A stretch of DNA of 15,688 nt, from positions 5,027 through 20,714 of the forward strand of contig DETG01000117.1 of NCBI GenBank assembly GCA_002361535.1. The letters run 5' to 3'. The notes beneath the pieces were generated by a model, which ran no database searches, was not told the DNA's origin, and saw only the letters and a list, made by a program, of their open reading frames with translations. This stretch comes from Prevotella sp. UBA3294 (lineage in GTDB: Bacteria; Bacteroidota; Bacteroidia; Bacteroidales; Bacteroidaceae). This document shows positions 1 through 8,005 of the stretch, piece by piece (the stretch's first letter is position 1; each line of letters begins with the position of its first letter). The translations under genes and the position numbers were made by a program.

Positions 1-112
1 TCTCCATCAGAGAGAGACCAGAGCCATTGAAATCAAGACACTGTTTCGCGGTATTTTCAATCACTTCGCGGGGAAGCATTGAAGGACCGGCATTGAAGTT
101 GTACTTTTTCAT
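1..112 (-). CDS. serC: Phosphoserine aminotransferase, N-terminal fragment (cut by window edge)
   Basis: The reading frame starts with ATG at 112 and runs off the left edge after 37 codons. The peptide begins [19 protein letters not shown] and continues to a GSGLSLME stretch, which matches the N-terminus of SerC: the NAGP motif followed by LP-x-x-V and then the SGLSLMEISHR region. SerC is a PLP-dependent class V aminotransferase that converts 3-phosphohydroxypyruvate and glutamate to phosphoserine in serine synthesis; this is family knowledge, since the catalytic lysine lies outside the window. The gene has its own Bacteroidota-type promoter 38 bases upstream and is separated from the helicase gene by 148 bases, so it is probably an independent transcription unit. 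Identification from 37 residues is confident because this N-terminus is very conserved. Confidence 0.9.
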   Translation of the reverse strand, partial: MKKYNFNAGPSMLPREVIENTAKQCLDFNGSGLSLME

Positions 113-149
113 TTGGTAATTATTTTTGATAATTATTTAAACTTTGCCG

Positions 150-181
150 CGAAATTACACAATTTGCATGATACTGCCAAA
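150..181 (-). promoter_or_regulatory. Bacteroidota-type promoter of serC
   Basis: Read on the minus strand, TTTG at 181-178 is followed by a 20-base spacer and TAATTTCG at 157-150. This fits the Bacteroidota primary sigma factor consensus (TTTG, 19-21 bases, TAnnTTTG) with one mismatch in the -7 element. The -7 element ends 37 bases before the serC start codon, which leaves room for a leader of about 30 bases. Confidence 0.7.
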
Positions 182-224
182 TATTTTGGCATAAATTACA
201 TAAAATCTTTGTGTGGGATAACAA

Positions 225-246
225 TTTGACATCTTGACATGTCAAA
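225..246 (-). repeat. Inverted repeat between the helicase gene and serC
   Basis: TTTGACAT at 225-232 and ATGTCAAA at 239-246 form a perfect 8-bp inverted repeat around 6 bases. The overlapping segment 234-245 (TTGACATGTCAA) is itself a perfect 12-base palindrome. The repeat starts 15 bases after the helicase stop codon and lies 44 bases upstream of the serC -33 element. It could be a weak AT-rich terminator of the long operon, since it is followed by TTGTT, or an operator for serC. Neither role is proven. Confidence 0.45.
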
Positions 247-260
247 ACGAGAATTTTAGT

Positions 261-1580
261 CTATTTGACAACTTCCACGACGGTTTTAACACCTTTAATT
301 TTCTCTCCCCTCGATAATTTGAGCACAGTGGAAAGCTGTCGACGTGCGATGGCGACATACGAATAGCGTTCTTTCACATCAATTCTTCCAATTTCATCGG
401 ACTGAAGTCCTCCTTTTTTACATAGGAAGCCAACGATATCACCTTTCGATATCTTATCCTTCTTTCCTTTACCGATATAGAGAGTGGTCATCTTGGGCAT
501 CGCCGGAGGAGGCAGTTGTTGGGGCAGCTCATAGAAGTCCTGCTTCCCTTTCACATATTCGGGCACTTTCTCTTCAGGAGCTAAGACAAAGAATGTTTTC
601 CCTGTTTTATCCCATCGTGCCGTTCGTCCCACCCGATGCACATAACCATCTTCTGTCTCTGGGAGATGATAATGGATGATATTCTGGATATCGGGAATGT
701 CCAACCCTCTTGATGCCAGGTCGGTGCACACTAAGACATTGGCCGATCCGTTGCTGAAGCGATAGAGTGCATCTTCCCGTTGTTTCTGGTCAAGTCCTCC
801 ATGGAACATGCTGAGGGCAAAGCCCTGATGCCGAAGGTAGTCGGCAGTGCGTTCCACACTCTCACGGTAGTTCAGGAACACCACACTGCTCTCCTCACCT
901 ACCGACCGCAGTAGTTTGCTCACCGTCTCCAGTTTGTCCTTATCCGGACTTTTCACCTTATATATATTGACGCGTGTAGGAACTTGCTCCGTTTCATCGA
1001 GGTAACAGATACGTCGTGTCCTTCCCATACGTACGAACTGAGGGATCTCATCCGTTTCCGTAGCAGAGAGCAGGATGCGCCTTTTCACCGTAGGAAGCAA
1101 GGAAAGCGCCTTACTCATTTCCTCATGGAAACCCATGGCCAAACATTTATCAAACTCATCAATGATCAGCCATGCCACCTGTTCCGTATCGAAGTTACCC
1201 TTATTCAGATGATCGTTCAGTCTTCCCGGGGTAGCAAATACCACCTGTGGCATCATCTCTTTGAGCATGCGGTGTTCGTCCATTGTAGGACGACCGCCAT
1301 ACAAGGCCAGTGACCGGATGCCCACCTTCATATCCTTCAAGACCGTTGCCGACTGCAATGCCAGTTCTCTTCCCGGCACCAGTATCACAGCCTGCACCTT
1401 CGACGATGTGGTATCCAGACGTTGAACGAGAGGAAGAAGATATGCCAAGGTTTTACCGCTTCCGGTAGGAGAAAGCACGACAAGATCCTGATCGTTATGC
1501 AAGACGGCATCCATCGTGTCCTCTTGCATGGCGTTCAGCTTCTCTATGCCGATTTTATCGAGTATTGCACTTACCTCCAT
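261..1580 (-). CDS. DEAD-box family ATP-dependent RNA helicase with DbpA-type RNA-binding tail (DEFD variant)
   Basis: This 439-residue protein has the complete superfamily 2 helicase motif set: Q-motif glutamine near residue 19, Walker A PTGSGKT at 38-44, PGREL at 69-73, GG at 95-96, TPGR at 117-120, motif II at 141-144, SAT at 172-174, motif V around TDLASRGLD at 286-294 and HRVGRTAR at 315-322. Motif II reads DEFD rather than DEAD; the Asp-Glu pair needed for Mg-ATP is kept. Residues about 365-439 look like the DbpA/CsdA RNA-binding domain, which in DbpA directs the enzyme to 23S rRNA. A role in ribosome assembly or mRNA unwinding is therefore likely, but the RNA target is inferred. The gene is last in the metY-led block, 6 bases after pncC, beside smpB and tsaD, which also act in translation. 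The ATG at 1580 places the Q-motif at the usual distance. Confidence 0.9.
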   Translation of the reverse strand: MEVSAILDKIGIEKLNAMQEDTMDAVLHNDQDLVVLSPTGSGKTLAYLLPLVQRLDTTSSKVQAVILVPGRELALQSATVLKDMKVGIRSLALYGGRPTMDEHRMLKEMMPQVVFATPGRLNDHLNKGNFDTEQVAWLIIDEFDKCLAMGFHEEMSKALSLLPTVKRRILLSATETDEIPQFVRMGRTRRICYLDETEQVPTRVNIYKVKSPDKDKLETVSKLLRSVGEESSVVFLNYRESVERTADYLRHQGFALSMFHGGLDQKQREDALYRFSNGSANVLVCTDLASRGLDIPDIQNIIHYHLPETEDGYVHRVGRTARWDKTGKTFFVLAPEEKVPEYVKGKQDFYELPQQLPPPAMPKMTTLYIGKGKKDKISKGDIVGFLCKKGGLQSDEIGRIDVKERYSYVAIARRQLSTVLKLSRGEKIKGVKTVVEVVK

Positions 1581-1586
1581 ACCGTA

Positions 1587-2099
1587 TTATCCTTCTTCTT
1601 CAACCACAGGCATGTGTTCCTTGAGGAAAGCATGGAACATCTGCAGGGCTTTATTTGTAGCCCGTTCCAGGTTCTTATCGCGCCCTTCATCCTCATCCAG
1701 CTTGAAAGTGTCGATCTCATCGGATGAGCCGCAAGCCAGCCAGATCGTTCCCACAGGAATGTCCTTCGTGCCGCCACCCGGTCCGGCAACACCCGTGGCA
1801 GAGATCGCAAAATCAACATTTAAGGTCTTGCAGGCCCCTTGCACCATCTGCCGTGCTACCTCCTCACAGACGGCCGTCTGTTCCTCCAAGGTCTGGTGAT
1901 CCACGAACAGGAGTTTCTCTTTGATCTCGTTCACATACGACACGATGCTACCTTTATAGTAGTTAGAAGCACCGGGTGTGGCAATGATCGCTTCGGCGAT
2001 ACGTCCACCAGTGCAGCTCTCTGCCGTTCCCACTGTTTTCCCTCTTTCATAGAGGAGTTGGTTGATTTCCCTACTCAGGATTTTATTCTCAAATTCCAT
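1587..2099 (-). CDS. pncC: CinA-type nicotinamide-nucleotide amidohydrolase
   Basis: The 170-residue product is the stand-alone C-terminal CinA domain (PncC), which deamidates nicotinamide mononucleotide to nicotinic acid mononucleotide and so recycles NAD breakdown products in the cytoplasm. Visible family motifs are TAESCTGG at 25-32, which carries the conserved serine, SYVNEIKEKLL at 54-64 with the conserved lysine, and the glycine-rich TGVAGPGGG at 102-110 followed by PVGTIW. The N-terminal molybdopterin-binding-like domain of long CinA proteins is absent, so the length is normal for PncC (E. coli about 165). The ATG at 2099 follows the tsaD stop by 39 bases, the largest gap in the block, and the helicase begins 6 bases after its stop. 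The C-terminus is acidic and ends VVEEEG. Function is assigned by family. Confidence 0.88.
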   Translation of the reverse strand: MEFENKILSREINQLLYERGKTVGTAESCTGGRIAEAIIATPGASNYYKGSIVSYVNEIKEKLLFVDHQTLEEQTAVCEEVARQMVQGACKTLNVDFAISATGVAGPGGGTKDIPVGTIWLACGSSDEIDTFKLDEDEGRDKNLERATNKALQMFHAFLKEHMPVVEEEG

Positions 2100-2138
2100 A
2101 TTGATTGATGATTATGATTCTACTTGTCAGATATTCTC

Positions 2139-3167
2139 TTATTGAAATGTCACCTTACTGAAGGCCGGCTTGTCGATAGAGCAGAAGTCATGATCCAGAT
2201 ACTTGAAATATCCGGTGATTCCGATCATCGCCGCATTATCGGTAGTATAGCTGAACTTCGGTATATAGATCGTCCATCCATAGCGTTTGGCATGGTCGTG
2301 GAAAGCATTACGCAGTCCGTTGTTCGCCGATACACCTCCTGCCACCGCCACATGCTTGATGCCCGTTTGTTTCACAGCCAGTTTCAGTTTCTTCATGAGT
2401 ATATCCACGATGGTATATTCCAGACTGGCTGCCAGATCCTCCTTGTGATGTTCTACGAAGTCGGGATCTTCCTTCACCCAGTCGCGCAGGTTATACAGGA
2501 AACTGGTCTTCAGTCCGCTGAAGCTATAGTCAAGTCCGGGGATATGGGGTTCAGAGAACTGATACGCATGTGGATTACCCTGACGTGCCAGTCTGTCGAT
2601 GATCGGTCCACCAGGATAGCCCAGTCCCATCACCTTCGAGCATTTGTCGATGGCCTCTCCTGCCGCATCGTCGATGGTCTGTCCCAGCACCTCCATGTCG
2701 TTATAAGCGTTCACCTTCACGATCTGCGAGTTACCTCCACTCACCAACAGACAAAGGAATGGCAGGGGCGGTGCACTATGGTCATCTTCGCTCTCCTTGA
2801 TGAAATGAGCAAGCACATGACCTTGCAGATGGTTCACATCAATCATCGGGATGTCTAAACTTCTGGCAAATCCCTTTGCAAAGCTCACTCCCACCAACAG
2901 CGATCCCATCAGTCCTGGGCCACGGGTAAAAGCCACTGCCGACAGCATCTCTTTCCGGATGCCAGCCTGTTTGATAGCCTGGTCCACGACAGGCACCACA
3001 TTCTGCTGATGGGCACGCGATGCCAGTTCTGGTACCACACCGCCGTATGCTTCGTGCACGGCCTGTGAAGCCGTCACATTACTCAGCAGTACACCATCGC
3101 GGAGCACAGCGGCGGAAGTGTCGTCGCAACTGCTCTCAATGGCCAATATATAAATAATCTTCTCCAC
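2139..3167 (-). CDS. tsaD: tRNA N6-adenosine threonylcarbamoyltransferase TsaD
   Basis: TsaD transfers the threonylcarbamoyl group to A37 of ANN-decoding tRNAs, working with TsaB and TsaE, with TsaC making the adenylate; none of those partners is in this window. Starting from GTG at 3167 the protein has 342 residues, the usual length. It shows the ASKHA fold signature LAIESSCDDTSA at 8-19, the metal-binding histidines in NHLQGH (H113, H117), SGGNS at 143-147, a DDAAGEA segment near 166-172, GGVSANNGLR at 277-286 and the metal-binding aspartate in TTDNAAMIG (D310). There is no ATG near the N-terminus. A TTG at 3194 would add nine residues, but GTG at 3167 yields the conserved start MEKIIYILAIESS, so I prefer it. 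The gene follows map by 27 bases. Confidence 0.93.
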   Translation of the reverse strand: MEKIIYILAIESSCDDTSAAVLRDGVLLSNVTASQAVHEAYGGVVPELASRAHQQNVVPVVDQAIKQAGIRKEMLSAVAFTRGPGLMGSLLVGVSFAKGFARSLDIPMIDVNHLQGHVLAHFIKESEDDHSAPPLPFLCLLVSGGNSQIVKVNAYNDMEVLGQTIDDAAGEAIDKCSKVMGLGYPGGPIIDRLARQGNPHAYQFSEPHIPGLDYSFSGLKTSFLYNLRDWVKEDPDFVEHHKEDLAASLEYTIVDILMKKLKLAVKQTGIKHVAVAGGVSANNGLRNAFHDHAKRYGWTIYIPKFSYTTDNAAMIGITGYFKYLDHDFCSIDKPAFSKVTFQ

Positions 3168-3194
3168 CAGAATTAAAAAATTATCAGTTATCAA

Positions 3195-4049
3195 TTAGTA
3201 AGTCAACACCTCTACCCCATGCTCCGTCATCAGGAAGGTATGCTCCCATTGAGCACTCGGTTTCTCGTCTTCGCTGATCACCTCCCATCCGTACGGATCA
3301 TCGGCATCGATGAATACGCGCCATGTGCCCATATTCACCATAGGCTCTATCGTGAACACCATGCCCGGCACGAGCAGCATTCCCGTTCCCTTTTTCCCAT
3401 AATGAACGACATCAGGCTCCTCATGGAACTGATTGCCGACCCCATGTCCGCAGAGATCGCGAACGATGCCATAATGGTATCTCTTTGCATGTTTCTCGAT
3501 CGCATGACCGATATCTCCCACGAAGCAATAAGGTTTGGCAGCTTCAGCACCTATCTCCAGGCACTCTTTTGCCACCCGTACCAGCTGTTCCTTCTCGGGA
3601 GTAGTCTTTCCAATGATAAACATGCGTGATGCATCGGCATAATAACCATCAAGACAAGTAGTACAATCGACATTGATGATGTCACCCTCCTGAAGGATGT
3701 CATCCGCCTTGGGGATACCATGGCACACCACCTCGTTGATACTGGTGCACACACTCTTCGGGAATCCCTCATAGTTCAGTGGTGCTGGCGTGGCCCCGTG
3801 GGCAATGGTGTAGTTATAGACGATCTCATCGATCTCCAACGTGCTCATCCCCAAGTGGATCTTGGCGGCCACCTCGTCTAACACCCCGGTGTTCACCACA
3901 CCGGCCCTGCGTATTCCCTCAATCTGCTCAGGAGTCTTGATCAGATCACGCGAAGGGACTTCTTTCCCCTTCCCTTCCCAGTACATCACCTTCTTATCGA
4001 GTTCTGTAAGCGGAACTCCTGGGATCATGTGCCATTTCTTCTTTTTCAT
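3195..4049 (-). CDS. map: Type I methionine aminopeptidase
   Basis: MetAP removes initiator methionine from new proteins as they leave the ribosome. From ATG at 4049 the product has 284 residues. The metal ligands of the pita-bread fold are all visible: D128 and D139 in NVDCTTCLDGYYADAS, H202 in CGHGVGNQFHEEP, E235 in FTIEPM and E269 in SAQWEHT, plus the substrate-side histidine H110 in CHGIP. The N-terminal extension of about 40 residues (KWHMIPG, then VMYWEGKGKEVPSR) is like other Bacteroidales type I enzymes that I recall. The frame stays open back to 4103, but that would overlap the HAD gene by 44 bases. Starts at 4058 and 4049 both avoid overlap, and 4049 gives the typical MKKKKWH beginning. 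It is placed in a block that also makes methionine (metY, metH). Confidence 0.93.
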   Translation of the reverse strand: MKKKKWHMIPGVPLTELDKKVMYWEGKGKEVPSRDLIKTPEQIEGIRRAGVVNTGVLDEVAAKIHLGMSTLEIDEIVYNYTIAHGATPAPLNYEGFPKSVCTSINEVVCHGIPKADDILQEGDIINVDCTTCLDGYYADASRMFIIGKTTPEKEQLVRVAKECLEIGAEAAKPYCFVGDIGHAIEKHAKRYHYGIVRDLCGHGVGNQFHEEPDVVHYGKKGTGMLLVPGMVFTIEPMVNMGTWRVFIDADDPYGWEVISEDEKPSAQWEHTFLMTEHGVEVLTY

Positions 4050-4059
4050 ACTGAACATT

Positions 4060-4680
4060 CTATTTGAGATAATCATATATTTCATCGGTCCAGTCTTCAC
4101 CATTCTTCGGACAGAACGTATGGATACCCAACGACTCTGCTACCGCCACGTTCCTGGGACCGTCATCCACGAAGAGTGTCTCTTCTGGATTGATCTGTTC
4201 CTGATCGATGACATGTCTGAAGAACTGTTCCGACGGTTTCATCGCTTTTACCCGATAACTCATGTAGAGTGCATCGAAATAGTGTTGGATGGGGTTTCCC
4301 TTTCCATCGAATTCCTCACTCTCTGCCCAGTCCATCATGAAAGGATTCGTATTCGAGAGCAGGATCAGCCGGTAATGTTGTTGTTTGAGCTTTTTCAGGG
4401 CATCGAGGTTCCGTTGCGGCAGATCGGCCCGATAGCCGTGCCACGCATGCTGGCACTCCCCATACGTCAGTTCCCGTCCTACCATCCTACTGAGTTCCCT
4501 TCTGAAATCCTCAGCAGTGATTTTCCCTTCTTCCAAATCACCGAAGATTCCGTTCTGGGTGTAGGGGTCTAATTGGCGTTCAGCATCCTTCAGTCCTAAG
4601 CGTTGGAATCGCCTGAGTGCTTCCTGATGACTGATGGTGATGATGACACCTCCTAAATCGAAAATGATATTCTTAATCAT
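4060..4680 (-). CDS. HAD-family phosphatase (YihX-like)
   Basis: This 206-residue cytoplasmic protein has haloacid-dehalogenase motifs in order: FDLGGV with the nucleophile D8, LLSNTN with S109, the lysine K148 in AMKPSEQFF and the Mg-binding pair D172-D173 in LFVDDGPRN. The second position of motif I, usually aspartate in phosphatases, is glycine (D8-L-G10), as in the YihX and epoxide-hydrolase-N branch. The cap is a small helical insert between about residues 15 and 90. E. coli YihX releases phosphate from glucose 1-phosphate and similar sugar phosphates; the substrate here cannot be told from sequence. The gene lies 6 bases after metH and ends within 10 bases of map, so it is cotranscribed, but I see no clear link to methionine metabolism. 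Confidence 0.85.
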   Translation of the reverse strand: MIKNIIFDLGGVIITISHQEALRRFQRLGLKDAERQLDPYTQNGIFGDLEEGKITAEDFRRELSRMVGRELTYGECQHAWHGYRADLPQRNLDALKKLKQQHYRLILLSNTNPFMMDWAESEEFDGKGNPIQHYFDALYMSYRVKAMKPSEQFFRHVIDQEQINPEETLFVDDGPRNVAVAESLGIHTFCPKNGEDWTDEIYDYLK

Positions 4681-4686
4681 ACTTTA

Positions 4687-7509
4687 TTAATCCTCATTGA
4701 AAAGATTCAGTTTGTTTTTCCGCGCCTCTTCCAAGGAGAGCAGCTTCTCCTGCTCTTTCCCATAGTCATCGCGCATCTGCTCATAACGTTCTTTCAGTTC
4801 CTGTTCGAACTTCGGTTCCTCCTCCTTGTTCAGCAGTCGTGCTGCCAACAGCGCATTTTGTGAAGCATCCTTTAACCAAACCACAGGTCCGCCATAGACG
4901 GGAGCGATCTTCAGTGCCACATGCAGCTGACTTGTCGTTGCCCCCCCGATCATGATCGGTATGTTCAGTCCTGCCTTCTGTAGTTCATTGGCCACATTCA
5001 CCATTTCCTCCAAACTCGGTGTGATCAGTCCGCTGAGTCCGATGAGATCGACATTCTCTTCCTTAGCCTTTCTGACAATCTGTTCGGCAGGAACCATCAC
5101 GCCCATATCGATCACCTCATAGTTGTTACATGCCATCACCACAGCCACAATATTCTTTCCGATGTCATGCACATCCCCTTTGACAGTAGCCAGCAGTACC
5201 TTGCCTGCCTTGGCAGAGGAGCCTTCCGTTCTTTCAGACTCAATCACAGGCTGTAGGATAGCCACCGCTTTTTTCATGGTACGTGCCGTCTTCACCACCT
5301 GCGGCAGGAACATCTTTCCCGAACCGAACAATTCACCCACGGTATTCATTCCCGTCATCAACGGTTTCTCGATGATATCTACGGCTCGGGGATATCGTTT
5401 CAGGGCCTCGGCCAGATCCTCTTCAAGGTAATCGGGAATACCTTTGATCAATGCATACGCCAATCGTTCCTCCACGGAGTTATTTCTCCACGAAGCTTCG
5501 GGCTGCGCTTTCTGTCCATCCATCTTTCCGTCAGCCACGTTCCCCTGCTGCGCCTCTTTCAAGGTGTCGGCCATAGTTATCAGCGTGTCGGCAGCCCCTT
5601 GTCGGCGGTTGAGCACCACATCTTCGATCACTTCAAGCTGTTGTGCGGGAATATCATCGTAAGTCACTTTTGTAGCGGGATTTACGATACCGAAATCCAT
5701 ACCCTGTTGAATGGCATGATAGAGGAACACAGCATGAAGGGCCTCACGAATATAGTTATTTCCCCGGAAAGAGAAGCTCAGGTTACTCACGCCGCCACTG
5801 ACATGGGCACCAGGCAGATTCCTTCTGATCCATCCTGTTGCCTTGATAAAATCCACGGCATAATTATCGTGTTCTTCCATACCCGTGGCAATGGCCAACA
5901 CATTCGGATCGAAGATAATGTCCTGCGGTCGCATCCCCACTTTTTCCGTCAACAACTTATAAGCTCGTTCGGCAATGCTGATTCGCCGCTCGAAACTGGT
6001 GGCTTGTCCTTGTTCATCAAAACACATCACCACCACGGCAGCACCATAGCGCATCACATCCTTAGCGTGAGCAATGAATGTGTCCTCCCCCTCTTTCAGA
6101 GAGATACTGTTCACGATGCACTTGCCTTGCACACATTTCAGTCCTGCTGTGATCACCTCCCATTTGCTGGAGTCGATCATCACGGGAACCTTCGCGATAT
6201 CCGGTTCCGCCGCGATGAGATTGAGGAAATGCGTCATCTCTGCCTCAGCATCCAAGAGTGCATCATCCATATTGATATCGATGACCATGGCTCCATCCTC
6301 CACCTGTTTCCTTGCAATGGTCATTGCCTCCTCGTATTGCTTTTCCTTGATCAGTCGGAGGAACTTCCTGCTACCAGCCACATTACAGCGTTCTCCTACA
6401 TTTGTAAAAGAAGCAGTAGGCATGGTAGGGGCGGACAAGACTCCGTCAGTCGCAGCGGGTTCGATTTTCAACACCTCTAATCCCGATAGCCACATATTCT
6501 TCGAAGCCTTCACCGGTACATGTGGTTTCCTGCCTTCCGCCATCTGTGCGTAACGCCCGATGAATTCGTCATCCGTCCCGCAGCATCCGCCTAAGATATT
6601 GACAAGTCCTTCCTCGATGAATTCAGCGATTTGCGGTGACATGCTGTCAACGGTCTCGTCGTACAGTCCCATTGAGTTCGGCAATCCGGCATTGGGATAT
6701 GCACTAATATAATAAGGTGCTTTTTGTGCCAGTTCTTTCAAATACGGTTTCATCTGTCGTGCACCAAAAGAACAGTTCAGTCCTACCGAGAAGATCGGAT
6801 AGGAAGACACACTGGCCAGGAAAGCCTCTAAGGTCTGTCCGCTCAGGGTGCGTCCTGCTAAGTCACTTACCGTTACAGAGAGCATGATAGGCAGCCGGAC
6901 CTGGTGTTTCTCCATCATCGCCAGGGAGGCATCGATAGCCACCTTCGCGTTCAGGGTGTCGAAGATGGTCTCTATCAGGATAACGTCGATACCACCTTCG
7001 ATCATCGCATCGATCTGCTCACTATAAGCAGCATACAGTTCATCATAAGTAAGCTCTCGGGCTGCGGGGTTACTCACATCAGAGCTCATCGAACAAGTTT
7101 TGTTGGTGGGGCCCACGCTACCACAGACAAAGCGCGGTTTCATCGGTGTGGAGAATTCATCAGCGGCTTTTCTGGCAATACGTGCTCCCTCAAGAGCCAT
7201 CCGCTGTGCCATGTTTTCCATGTGGTAGTCGGCCTGACTGATCCTCTGACTGCTAAACGTGTTCGTGGTGATCATGTCGGCACCAGCCATCAGATACTTC
7301 CGGTGAATATCCTCGATAACATCTGGGCGTGTGATATTCAGCACGTCATGATTTCCTTTCATCTGGAAAATGCCCTTTTCACCGATCATCTGGCATTCGA
7401 TCCCGTTTCCCCAGAAGTCTTTCTCTTGGAGGCCATAGGCTTGAATCATCGTGCCCATAGCACCGTCAAGAATCATTATCCTCTCTTGAACAATCTTTTC
7501 TATCCTCAT
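4687..7509 (-). CDS. metH: Cobalamin-dependent methionine synthase lacking the reactivation domain
   Basis: MetH moves the methyl group of 5-methyltetrahydrofolate to homocysteine through cobalamin. The 940 residues hold three modules. The homocysteine domain, about 1-325, has zinc ligands C246, C309 and C310 in LNCSFG and GGCCG. The pterin-binding domain, about 360-640, begins at VGERCNVAGSRKF. The cobalamin cap and Rossmann domains, about 675-895, carry the DVHDIG cobalt-ligand motif with H781 and SGL/IGGATTS loops. The chain ends with a charged linker and NLFNED exactly where E. coli MetH (about 1227 residues) would continue into the AdoMet-binding reactivation domain. That domain is not in the window; in Bacteroidales it is, as far as I recall, a separate protein. 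It starts 3 bases after smpB and shares a promoter with metY, which makes its substrate. Confidence 0.95.
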   Translation of the reverse strand: MRIEKIVQERIMILDGAMGTMIQAYGLQEKDFWGNGIECQMIGEKGIFQMKGNHDVLNITRPDVIEDIHRKYLMAGADMITTNTFSSQRISQADYHMENMAQRMALEGARIARKAADEFSTPMKPRFVCGSVGPTNKTCSMSSDVSNPAARELTYDELYAAYSEQIDAMIEGGIDVILIETIFDTLNAKVAIDASLAMMEKHQVRLPIMLSVTVSDLAGRTLSGQTLEAFLASVSSYPIFSVGLNCSFGARQMKPYLKELAQKAPYYISAYPNAGLPNSMGLYDETVDSMSPQIAEFIEEGLVNILGGCCGTDDEFIGRYAQMAEGRKPHVPVKASKNMWLSGLEVLKIEPAATDGVLSAPTMPTASFTNVGERCNVAGSRKFLRLIKEKQYEEAMTIARKQVEDGAMVIDINMDDALLDAEAEMTHFLNLIAAEPDIAKVPVMIDSSKWEVITAGLKCVQGKCIVNSISLKEGEDTFIAHAKDVMRYGAAVVVMCFDEQGQATSFERRISIAERAYKLLTEKVGMRPQDIIFDPNVLAIATGMEEHDNYAVDFIKATGWIRRNLPGAHVSGGVSNLSFSFRGNNYIREALHAVFLYHAIQQGMDFGIVNPATKVTYDDIPAQQLEVIEDVVLNRRQGAADTLITMADTLKEAQQGNVADGKMDGQKAQPEASWRNNSVEERLAYALIKGIPDYLEEDLAEALKRYPRAVDIIEKPLMTGMNTVGELFGSGKMFLPQVVKTARTMKKAVAILQPVIESERTEGSSAKAGKVLLATVKGDVHDIGKNIVAVVMACNNYEVIDMGVMVPAEQIVRKAKEENVDLIGLSGLITPSLEEMVNVANELQKAGLNIPIMIGGATTSQLHVALKIAPVYGGPVVWLKDASQNALLAARLLNKEEEPKFEQELKERYEQMRDDYGKEQEKLLSLEEARKNKLNLFNED

Positions 7510-7512
7510 GAC

Positions 7513-7992
7513 TTAGAATCTTTTAAAGGCACGATCCATCTCACGTTTATCTTCCTTTTCCTTCAAGGTGGCCCGTTTATCGTACTGCTTCTTACCGCGG
7601 CATAAGGCGATGTCCATCTTCGCACGTCCTTTCCCATCGATAAACACCAATGTGGGTACGATGGTGAATCCCGGCTGCTTCGTGGCTTCCTGCAGGTGAT
7701 GAATCTCCCTTTTCGTCAGCAGCAGCTTTCTGTCCCGCTTACTCTCGTGGTTGTTATACGACCCATAGAAATACGGACTGATATTCATTCCTTTCACCCA
7801 GATCTCGCCATTCACGATATAGCAATAAGTATCCACTAAGGAGGCTTTCCCCATGCGGATACTCTTGATCTCCGTTCCCGTGAGTACGATACCTGCCGTG
7901 TAGGTCTCCACGAAGAAATACTCGAACGAGGCTTTCTTGTTTTTCACGTTCACCGGACTTTTCTTTCTGAGCAACTCTTCTTCCTTGTTCAT
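7513..7992 (-). CDS. smpB: SsrA-binding protein SmpB
   Basis: SmpB binds tmRNA and brings it to stalled ribosomes for trans-translation. From ATG at 7992 the protein has 159 residues, close to E. coli SmpB (160). Hallmarks are NKKASFEY at 18-25, TGTEIKSIR at 38-46 with the following GKASLVDTY, an [13 protein letters not shown] segment at 128-140 that includes the tmRNA-contacting GKK-x-x-DKR motif, and a basic C-terminal tail rich in K, E and R that enters the decoding centre. The frame is open upstream to 8049, but that would overlap the DMP19-like gene by 44 bases. The start at 7992 leaves a 13-base gap and the expected length. The tmRNA gene ssrA is not in this window. metH follows after 3 bases. 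Confidence 0.94.
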   Translation of the reverse strand: MNKEEELLRKKSPVNVKNKKASFEYFFVETYTAGIVLTGTEIKSIRMGKASLVDTYCYIVNGEIWVKGMNISPYFYGSYNNHESKRDRKLLLTKREIHHLQEATKQPGFTIVPTLVFIDGKGRAKMDIALCRGKKQYDKRATLKEKEDKREMDRAFKRF

Positions 7993-8005
7993 TTCTGCAT
8001 GTAAA

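Noticed and set aside
2124..2858. Plus-strand open frame of 244 codons opposite tsaD
   Set aside because: TsaD motifs occupy the minus strand throughout; the antisense product has no domain and is explained by codon bias.
4050..4103. N-terminal extension of methionine aminopeptidase to 4103
   Set aside because: It would overlap the HAD gene by 44 bases and add residues with no family counterpart; an ATG at 4049 gives the expected start.
3841..4572. Plus-strand open frame of 243 codons across map and the HAD gene
   Set aside because: It runs antisense to two conserved genes and the junction between them, which a real gene would be unlikely to span by chance of function.
4687..4700. MetH truncated by a frameshift
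   Set aside because: The sequence keeps a normal charged linker up to the stop and the next gene starts 6 bases later with a complete HAD domain; no remnant of a reactivation domain is seen in 4060-4686.
5599..6480. Plus-strand open frame of 293 codons inside metH
   Set aside because: It is antisense to a clearly conserved enzyme, its protein has no recognisable domain and is rich in His, Ser and Cys, and it mirrors the codon pattern of the real gene.
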